Positions 58,152-64,000 of a stretch of DNA of 64,000 nucleotides are shown one piece after another. The stretch's first letter is position 1; each line of letters starts with the position of its first letter. Origin of the DNA: Staphylococcus edaphicus (GTDB lineage Bacteria; Bacillota; Bacilli; Staphylococcales; Staphylococcaceae); the NCBI RefSeq assembly GCF_002614725.1, contig NZ_MRZN01000006.1, positions 89,288-153,287 on the forward strand. Reading direction: 5' to 3'. A model generated the notes under the pieces. The model saw only the letters and a program-made list of their open reading frames with translations, was not told where the DNA came from and did no database searches. The translations under genes and the position numbers were made by a program.

Positions 58152-58199
58152 CGCTATTGCTATGCGCTTTATTACTAAAAGGTAAAATAAAATTTTAAA

Positions 58200-59756
58200 T
58201 TAATGGTTAAATTCTTTTTTGAAAATAAGTACCAACAACATAATGATTATCGATGCTATTGCCGCTGTTACAAATACCGGCATATACGCTAAATGTGTTG
58301 CATCTACGATTCCCTTAGTAATTGCGTGTTTCATAGAATCGTTTGAAATATGATGCACTTGATCCAAAATTTCAGTCATATTTCCTGAACCATGTTGCAT
58401 AGATTTCACCAGTGAATGCGGCATATCTGACATATTATAATGAGCTGCATCTAAATTACTTTTAATTTTACTTCCCATATGGCTATAACCAAATTGTATA
58501 AACGTTGAAAATAACGTTGGTGCAATCGTAATACCAACTTGTCTTGATACAGAAAGCGTTCCAATAACCGTACTATTGTTCTTACTTGAGTCTGCAGAGC
58601 GTGTTGCTAACACTGTCATTGGTGCACCAATTGTAAACCCAAACCCAAGGCCAGCAATAATTGAAAAAGTAAAGAACGCTATTGCTTCATAAATAAAGAA
58701 CGCTAACCCTCCAAATCCAGCAATACTTATAATACTTGCCATGATTAATGCAAAAATCGGTCCTTTTTTATCTACTATTTTACCGCCCATAGAAGCGCCA
58801 ACGCCTGAAGCTAATGCAAGTGGTGTCATCCAATAACCACTATTTGCTGCACTGACGTGAAGTACATTTTCCACAAAAGATGGTATGAAAATAATAGAAC
58901 CAATAAGCATCCCTGATAAAATACCCATCATCAACGTGATGGAAAAAGCAGGTTTTCTTAATAAATAAAATGGCAAGAATGAATCCACATCCGTTGCTTC
59001 ATTTCTATATTCAATTAATATCATCATGCCGTAACCAATAATAGCTAAAATAAATAAACCAATGACTGACAAGCTGAGTATACTTTCAGATATGTGCCCT
59101 GTTTGAATATTATTGATTGAGAACATCATTAGTAATGTAGAAAGTGAAAATACTGATATAGCGTATTTATCAATTTTTGATTTCACTTTTTCCTGAGTTT
59201 CAGGCATTTTTATAACCATAAATATAATAATCATAATCGCGACAGGCACATTAATTAAAAATAGCCAGTGCCACGTCCCACTAACATTGATTAGCAGACT
59301 ACCAATATTGGGCCCCAATACTGATGCAATACCATTCATTGCGCCAAGTCCACCCAACATACTACCATGCCTTTCTTTTTTATATGTAGAAATGATGTGG
59401 GAACTTGCGATTACAAACAAACCACCACCACCAAATGATTGAATTAAACGGGCGATAATAAAAAATGTATAATTAGGACTCAAAGCGACAAGTAATGAAC
59501 CTAACCCAAATAAAATGACTTCTACAATAAATACCTTTTTACGACCATACATATCGGCTAATTTCCCAGCTATCGGCGTCGTAACTGCCATCCCCAATGT
59601 ATAAATCGTAATTCCCCAAGAACCCATTTGAGCTGTAATTTCAAACGATTGATTAATCGTAGTTAAAGCTGCGCTAATGATACCATTATCGAGTGCTGCC
59701 ATGAATACGCCTATAAGCAAAAACAGAGCTACAATATCGAACTTTGTCTTTTTCAT
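58200..59756 (-). CDS. DHA2-family MFS multidrug transporter
   Basis: A 518-residue transporter with 14 predicted helices, the drug:H+ antiporter-2 (EmrB/QacA) size. Helix 1 has the acidic FMAALDNGIISAALTTINQS motif D1, loop 2-3 reads GKLADMYGRKKVFIVE, and motif C-like LGPNIGSLLINVSGTWHWLF appears in helix 5. It probably exports lipophilic drugs or cell products. It is monocistronic with no adjacent TetR or MarR regulator, unlike many such pumps. Confidence 0.88.
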   Translation of the reverse strand: MKKTKFDIVALFLLIGVFMAALDNGIISAALTTINQSFEITAQMGSWGITIYTLGMAVTTPIAGKLADMYGRKKVFIVEVILFGLGSLLVALSPNYTFFIIARLIQSFGGGGLFVIASSHIISTYKKERHGSMLGGLGAMNGIASVLGPNIGSLLINVSGTWHWLFLINVPVAIMIIIFMVIKMPETQEKVKSKIDKYAISVFSLSTLLMMFSINNIQTGHISESILSLSVIGLFILAIIGYGMMILIEYRNEATDVDSFLPFYLLRKPAFSITLMMGILSGMLIGSIIFIPSFVENVLHVSAANSGYWMTPLALASGVGASMGGKIVDKKGPIFALIMASIISIAGFGGLAFFIYEAIAFFTFSIIAGLGFGFTIGAPMTVLATRSADSSKNNSTVIGTLSVSRQVGITIAPTLFSTFIQFGYSHMGSKIKSNLDAAHYNMSDMPHSLVKSMQHGSGNMTEILDQVHHISNDSMKHAITKGIVDATHLAYMPVFVTAAIASIIIMLLVLIFKKEFNH

Positions 59757-59925
59757 ATACTTTCCTTCTTTCTACCATATGTTCAAGATGATTTGCTTTA
59801 ATGTTATTTAACATCACTGATATGAACTAAATGTGAACACCAGTACTTATTTTTAAAATTTGTTCATATAGTGTTCATAAAAGGGCTTTATATTATATTT
59901 ATCAATAAATTGGAGGTAAAATTTT

Positions 59926-60348
59926 ATGAAAAAACTAATGTACAGTTCAGCATTTTATACTTTGTTAGGCCTACTGAGTGGACTATTCTATCGTGAGATG
60001 TCCAAAGCAGAAAACTTTAGCGGGTACTCACAATTGAATGTGACACATACGCATTTATTAGTATTAGGTACGATAATGTTCTTGATATTTATGGTTATCG
60101 AATATCAGTTAACACTAACAGCACACAAACAATTATTTAACTACTTTTTTTATATTTTCCATTTAGGCGTTTTAGTTACAGTAGCAATGCAATTTATAAA
60201 TGGTATTGCTGCTATGAAAGATTTCAGTGTTAGCCCTGCGATAGCTGGTATTGCTGGGTTAGGTCATATCATGATTACCATTGCTTTTATATTGTTCTTT
60301 GTATTACTGAATAAAAGAATAAATGCGAATAATACAAACAGATTATAA
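59926..60348 (+). CDS. DUF2871-family membrane protein
   Basis: A 140-residue protein with four membrane helices. The family-like opening MKKLMYSSAFYTLLGLLSGL, FYREMSK and NVTHTHLLVLGTIMFL (paired His in helix 2) identify DUF2871. Conserved His residues could bind metal or haem, but no function is established. TTGGAGG lies 9 nt before the ATG. It diverges from the DHA2 gene and ends at its own terminator. Confidence 0.85.
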   Translation: MKKLMYSSAFYTLLGLLSGLFYREMSKAENFSGYSQLNVTHTHLLVLGTIMFLIFMVIEYQLTLTAHKQLFNYFFYIFHLGVLVTVAMQFINGIAAMKDFSVSPAIAGIAGLGHIMITIAFILFFVLLNKRINANNTNRL

Positions 60349-60358
60349 CCTATAAGTT

Positions 60359-60390
60359 AAGCTGCTAAAGCTGTAAAGCCAAAGCAGCTT
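60359..60390 (+). terminator. terminator of the DUF2871 gene
   Basis: AAGCTGCT/AGCAGCTT 8-bp stem, then a T-run. Confidence 0.8.
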
Positions 60391-60392
60391 TT

Positions 60393-61136
60393 TTAATGTG
60401 AAGAAATAAGAATAATACCTAACATAACTATAAATAGATATAACCACAGATCAAAGTTGCGATTCATTGTTCGCTGCTTACAATACTTGCCAATCACTAC
60501 TGAAATAAGTAATAACGGACACGCCAAAAAAAATAAAGGTAGTGTTTCATTTGTCCATATGTTTCCTGTACCTTGACCAATAACTACTAAAATCGCTGTG
60601 AGTAAAAAATGCGCTTGGATTGTACTACTTAAAGTTTTTATAGGTAAACCAGTCATCGTTCCATAAATCACTACTGGAACACCATGGGAATTATAAAGAC
60701 TTCCTAATATCCCAGAAATTATTCCGGTTAAGCCAGTCCAAATGCTTGATTTTAAAATGATTACATCATGATTTTTAATAAAAACTTTTATTCCAAAGGC
60801 ATAAATACCATATAAAATTAGAAATATACCAAGTAACAATTGAACTAAACTTGTATTTACAAAATGTAAAATCCAAATTCCTAACGGCACACCTACAAGG
60901 CTTCCTACTAACAGCACAACCAACATCTTATAATCGATACTTTTATAATCTAAAAATATATTGAAACTTGCTACTAAAATGCCAGCTAAACCAATAACAG
61001 AAATTGAGGTATGTATATCTAAACCTATGAGCGTTAACAATGGCATACTCACTAATGCTTCTCCAAAGCCAAAATAAGTTCTGACTAGACCACCTAAAAA
61101 TATCGCGAATAAAATTAATACGTAAAATATATCCAT
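60393..61136 (-). CDS. TauE/SafE-family sulfite/organosulfonate exporter-like protein
   Basis: A 247-residue (from the ATG at 61136), eight-helix protein. The start is uncertain: TTG 61151 or ATG 61142 are also in frame and no strong ribosome site exists. Two related halves are visible: LFAIFLGGLVRTYFGFGEAL near the N-terminus and GLTGIISGILGSLYNSHGVP in the second half, the duplicated TauE/SafE motif. Members move sulfite, sulfonates or other anions; the substrate here is unknown. Confidence 0.85.
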   Translation of the reverse strand: MDIFYVLILFAIFLGGLVRTYFGFGEALVSMPLLTLIGLDIHTSISVIGLAGILVASFNIFLDYKSIDYKMLVVLLVGSLVGVPLGIWILHFVNTSLVQLLLGIFLILYGIYAFGIKVFIKNHDVIILKSSIWTGLTGIISGILGSLYNSHGVPVVIYGTMTGLPIKTLSSTIQAHFLLTAILVVIGQGTGNIWTNETLPLFFLACPLLLISVVIGKYCKQRTMNRNFDLWLYLFIVMLGIILISSH

Positions 61137-61264
61137 AAACATATCATCCAATCATTAAGCATTGTCATGCACAAGGCGCACCTTTTATAATTTTATTTCA
61201 ATATAAAATATAACATTATTTATTAAAACAATGTTATATTCATTTAATTTTTTAATGATTATAT

Positions 61265-61304
61265 AAATGGCCAACGTTCACAACACTTTGAACATTGGCC
61301 ATTT
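61265..61304 (-). terminator. terminator of the DUF418 gene
   Basis: Long stem AAATGGCCAA-GTTC/GAAC-TTGGCCATTT with one mismatch. The minus-strand tail is AT-rich, 9 bp after the stop. Confidence 0.7.
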
Positions 61305-61312
61305 AGCTTTTA

Positions 61313-62329
61313 TTAATATATTTTAATTTTTCTCATATACGTTGCCATTTTCCAAATATATTCTAAAGGTCCTAATTTAAAATATTTGAGCCATATGCTA
61401 CTCATAAATAGCTGAATAACATAGATACTTAAACAAATCCATAAAGTATCAACATATGTCCATTTTATTCCACTAAACAATGTAATAACTAGATAAATCA
61501 TCAACGTTTGGCAAATATAGTTTGTTAGCGCCATTCTTCCATAGTATTTTAAAGGACATAACAATATTCGTACCCAAGAAACATTTAACAATAAAATAAG
61601 ACAAGATACATAAAATAAACTCATGAATGGTGAAAAAATAGTGATTAAATGATTATAATGATTAACAATTTCAACTTTATTATTAATTGCTGTTTCTGTA
61701 TTTAATGGTGACAGTTCATAATGTGCTTCAGCATATACTTTTTCTAGCAAATACCAACCAAATGCTGAAATAATTCCCGAAATAACTGCAATAGCCGTCC
61801 ATAATTTTTTATGCGTATTGAATCTAAATATCACACCAAATTGAGCAGTGGTTAAGCCTAAGATAAAATAAGGTAGTGGAATCAAAATTTTCGCATCAAG
61901 ATATAAGACAATAATCAACAATATCGTTCCAATAATTAAGTTTAAAAATTTATGGAATTTAAAGAATGGTATTAATATCAATCCGAAGATTGAATATATA
62001 AACAATGCTTCTCCAGGCTGTAGTTGCATATGCAAAAAGCCAAATATTCCTAAAACTAAAATACGACGTAGGTAAAGATAATATTTATTTTCCAATTTAT
62101 CTTCTGCTCTTTGCATAAAAATATAAAACCCAATACCAAACAAGTATGAAAATATGGAAAAAAACTTACTTTCTATAAAGAAATCTAAGAACTTCTTGTA
62201 AGTTATGTCGCTAGATAATTCAGGGAGCCCCAACTGTATAATGCTTATACTATTTACTAAAATAATGCCTAACAAAGCAAAACCTCTTAAAAAATCTAAT
62301 GTTTCAATTCTTTTGCTTATTTTATTCAC
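61313..62329 (-). CDS. DUF418 (YeiB-like) membrane protein
   Basis: A 338-residue protein with about nine to ten helices. It opens with the DUF418/heparan-alpha-glucosaminide-like phrase RIETLDFLRGFALLGIILVN and ends with YYGRMALTNYICQTLMIYL and GPLEYIWKMATYM, the C-terminal DUF418 signature. I start it at GTG 62329 with AAGAGG 9 nt upstream; an ATG at 62374 has no ribosome site. Probably an acyltransferase-like membrane enzyme; not proven. Confidence 0.85.
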   Translation of the reverse strand: MNKISKRIETLDFLRGFALLGIILVNSISIIQLGLPELSSDITYKKFLDFFIESKFFSIFSYLFGIGFYIFMQRAEDKLENKYYLYLRRILVLGIFGFLHMQLQPGEALFIYSIFGLILIPFFKFHKFLNLIIGTILLIIVLYLDAKILIPLPYFILGLTTAQFGVIFRFNTHKKLWTAIAVISGIISAFGWYLLEKVYAEAHYELSPLNTETAINNKVEIVNHYNHLITIFSPFMSLFYVSCLILLLNVSWVRILLCPLKYYGRMALTNYICQTLMIYLVITLFSGIKWTYVDTLWICLSIYVIQLFMSSIWLKYFKLGPLEYIWKMATYMRKIKIY

Positions 62330-62549
62330 ATCGATTTGCCTCTTTCTAATTATATTTTTATATAATTTTAGCAATGAAACAAAAAATACTCCTGTTTACG
62401 AAATGAATATGATATGACAATTTTGTCATACAAAAAACGAAAACATGAAACCCTTTATTTGTAGATTTCACATTTCCGCTTCCACTCTATATTTTGCACT
62501 TTCAAAAGCCTGTATCGGTGTAACACCAAGCCTTAAAAAAATAGATTTT

Positions 62550-63098
62550 CTATTTGTAATCTATAACCATGGAAATGATTGTCATTTCATCGCCTTGATT
62601 AATATAACTGTGCGCTATATCAGACTTAAATCTTAACGCATCGCCTTTCCCTAAAGTAAGGACTTCATGTTCTAAATGCATTTCCAATTGGCCTTCCACA
62701 ATGATGATCGACTCTTCTGAACCTGTTAAATGTGGTTCAGATTCTAGCATTGCACCTGAATCTAACTCAACATAAAAAAATTCAAAAGATTTACTTTTTT
62801 CAAATGGAAAATAAGGATAAACACGATATTTACCTGCATCTTCAGTTACCGGTACGACATCCTCTTTATTAACCTGAACATAATTAGATTCTGCTTCACT
62901 CATTAAACTACTGAATGACAATTTCAGACCATTACTGATTTTCCAAACTGTGTTAATAGATGGAATTGTATTGCCTTTCTCAATTTCATTGAGCGAAGAC
63001 GTACTTACACCAGTAAGTTTCGAGAGTTTTTCTAAGCTAATTTTATTTTTCTTTCTATATAAATATATATTTTTAGCTACAATTTTATGAAATTCCAA
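62550..63098 (-). CDS. XRE-family regulator with cupin domain (LysE divergon)
   Basis: A 182-residue regulator starting at TTG 63098 (AAGGAG 8 nt upstream). The N-terminal HTH_3 is residues 7-61, with GVSTSSLNEIEKGNTIPS; the C-terminal cupin_2 is about 105-180, with HLTGSEESIIIVEGQLEMHL. It is a clear paralogue of the protein at 10225-10770. It diverges from a LysE exporter, so it probably senses an amino acid and controls export. Three TCCT-N6-AGGA type boxes lie between them. Confidence 0.88.
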   Translation of the reverse strand: MEFHKIVAKNIYLYRKKNKISLEKLSKLTGVSTSSLNEIEKGNTIPSINTVWKISNGLKLSFSSLMSEAESNYVQVNKEDVVPVTEDAGKYRVYPYFPFEKSKSFEFFYVELDSGAMLESEPHLTGSEESIIIVEGQLEMHLEHEVLTLGKGDALRFKSDIAHSYINQGDEMTIISMVIDYK

Positions 63099-63118
63099 TA
63101 TGAGTGCTCCTTTTCCAG

Positions 63119-63178
63119 TTGACTTTCCTTTAAAACGGATATAAAATCCTTTTAAAAGGAAATATCCTATTCAGAGGA
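63119..63178 (+). promoter_or_regulatory. lysE-like promoter with three palindromic boxes
   Basis: TTGACT (63119-63124), 17-bp spacer, TAAAAT (63142-63147). Boxes: TCCTTTAAAACGGA (63126-63139, one arm mismatch) in the spacer, perfect palindrome TCCTTTTAAAAGGA (63147-63160) at the start site, and TCCTATTCAGAGGA (63165-63178). Starts are 21 and 18 bp apart. Confidence 0.65.
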
Positions 63179-63229
63179 ATTTTATTACTTGTATTTCCAT
63201 GATAATGGATAAAGCTAGGAGAATGCAAT

Positions 63230-63805
63230 TTGTTTATATCATTTATTATTTATACATTTTTCATGAGTTACACGCCAGGGCCAAATAATTTATTAGCATT
63301 AGATGGTGCATTACGTAGAGGTATGAAAGCTACGATTCATTTTTTATTAGGTATCGGATTGGGATTTCTAACTCTATCCATGTTGTGCTTAATTTTTAGT
63401 GAGTATATGACAATTTATTTTGAAAATTTCATTTTTATTATTAAACTTATCGGTTTCTTTTATCTCTTATATTTAGCTTATTCTGTTTTTAAGCATGATG
63501 ATAAAGATGAAAAGCACAGAAACACTTACCGCTTAAGAGATGGGCTCTATTTGCAATATATGAATCCCAAAACAATTGTATACGTACTTACAGCTATCGT
63601 CACTTATGTGACCACGCAAAACATGAATTTCTTCACGTCTATGAACTATACTATCGTCATTGCTTTAATTGGTGTGTCAGGTGCTGTAACTTGGGCAGTG
63701 ATGGGGCTTTGTTTTAAGAAACTGTTATTAAAATATAATACGGCATATAAGATTTCAATGTCTGCGTGCTTAGTCTTATTAGCTCTTATGATGGTACTAG
63801 AATAA
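63230..63805 (+). CDS. LysE-family amino acid exporter
   Basis: A 191-residue, six-helix RhtB/LysE-type translocator. The N-terminal MSYTPGPNNLLALDGALRRGMK is the family signature (TPGPN), and YLQYMNPKTIVYVLTAIVTY is the second conserved block. The start is TTG 63230 with CTAGGAG 8 nt upstream. It likely exports an amino acid or analogue that would otherwise accumulate. The divergent XRE-cupin gene is its probable regulator. Confidence 0.92.
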   Translation: MFISFIIYTFFMSYTPGPNNLLALDGALRRGMKATIHFLLGIGLGFLTLSMLCLIFSEYMTIYFENFIFIIKLIGFFYLLYLAYSVFKHDDKDEKHRNTYRLRDGLYLQYMNPKTIVYVLTAIVTYVTTQNMNFFTSMNYTIVIALIGVSGAVTWAVMGLCFKKLLLKYNTAYKISMSACLVLLALMMVLE

Positions 63806-63880
63806 CTAAAACGACTTAGAATTTAGTCTTTATTATTTAGATTTCAAAAACGAATAAATAAAATCAAAAGCAAGACTTTG

Positions 63881-63978
63881 TTGGCAGTTTTTTTATGCAC
63901 GCTTTCCGCGGGCACTGCCTTAGCCTGTAGTCTTCGGCTAGTGCTATTCCCGCAGGAGTCGGCATAAATCACTGCCAA
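63881..63978. repeat. 98-bp GC-rich imperfect palindrome, probable dispersed repeat
   Basis: The ends TTGGCAGT (63881-63888) and ACTGCCAA (63971-63978) are exact inverted repeats. Inside are ATGC/GCAT, CGGG/CCCG, GCAC/GTGC and TAGCC (63921-63925)/GGCTA (63936-63940), giving one long branched hairpin. Its GC content is well above the surrounding DNA. CTCCTGCGGGAA and the GAAGACTACAGGC string recall intergenic repeats of staphylococci and bacilli. Confidence 0.65.
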
Positions 63979-64000
63979 TATTACACAAAAAATATTATAA

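Overview
The window looks like a chromosomal segment of a low-GC Firmicute, almost certainly a Staphylococcus. I favour the S. saprophyticus/S. xylosus species group, but that placement is inference from gene content. The genus evidence is: a surface protein with a YSIRK-type signal peptide and an LPKTG sorting signal, a LytM glycyl-glycine endopeptidase, the sirtuin-macrodomain-lipoyl operon typical of staphylococci and streptococci, ppdK with its regulator, and intergenic hairpin repeats of staphylococcal type. I see no rRNA, tRNA, insertion sequence, prophage or CRISPR array, so this reads as ordinary chromosome with accessory metabolic modules.

Layout. 0-7 kb: a PfoR-like EIIC membrane protein, then a leftward GABA-type catabolic cluster (MocR regulator, transaminase, semialdehyde dehydrogenase, APC permease). 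7-13 kb: cardiolipin synthase, a CynX/NimT-type exporter divergent from an XRE-cupin regulator, a small XRE regulator with two small membrane proteins, and a PhnB-like protein. 13-16.4 kb: pyruvate phosphate dikinase and its regulatory kinase/phosphatase, overlapping. 16.4-17.4 kb: a gene-free stretch. 17.4-23.9 kb: a CdaR-type regulator divergent from a glycerate kinase - larA - larE - larB - larC operon, i.e. a nickel-pincer hydroxyacid racemase with its whole cofactor-assembly set, and a CcpA-type cre at the operon head. 24-31 kb: a Gfo/Idh/MocA oxidoreductase, then the ADP-ribosylation/lipoylation operon (luciferase-like monooxygenase, GcvH-L, Zn-macrodomain, SirTM, LplA2) divergent from an Old Yellow Enzyme. 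31-36 kb: PadR regulator plus FAD monooxygenase under a striking triple operator, a frameshifted indolepyruvate/2-keto acid decarboxylase, a MarR regulator, and a glycerophosphodiesterase. 36-46 kb: lytM, a LysR/MFS divergon, a dihydrouridine synthase, another MFS protein, a two-gene DUF3100-type membrane system, a small unknown protein, and an aldehyde dehydrogenase. 46-52 kb: a 1991-residue repeat-rich cell-wall adhesin. 52.7-64 kb: NmrA-like reductase, malate:quinone oxidoreductase, panB-panC divergent from panE, a DHA2 multidrug transporter, DUF2871, TauE/SafE and DUF418 membrane proteins, and an XRE-cupin regulator divergent from a LysE exporter. The right edge holds a GC-rich imperfect palindrome that looks like a dispersed repeat.

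How the genes work together. Several modules are self-contained regulator/target divergons whose control sites can be read in the DNA: PadR (three CGATATATCG boxes around a near-consensus promoter), the small XRE protein (36-bp dyad over its promoter), XRE-cupin/LysE (three TCCT-N6-AGGA boxes) and LysR/MFS (ATGCAT boxes). The most interesting biology is the coupling of a LarA-type racemase to glycerate kinase and a sugar-diacid/glycerate-type regulator, which suggests a substrate other than lactate. The ipdC break falls exactly on a T TTA AAA heptamer, where a -1 shift restores the full enzyme. Functions rest on my reading of motifs and families; no database search was run.
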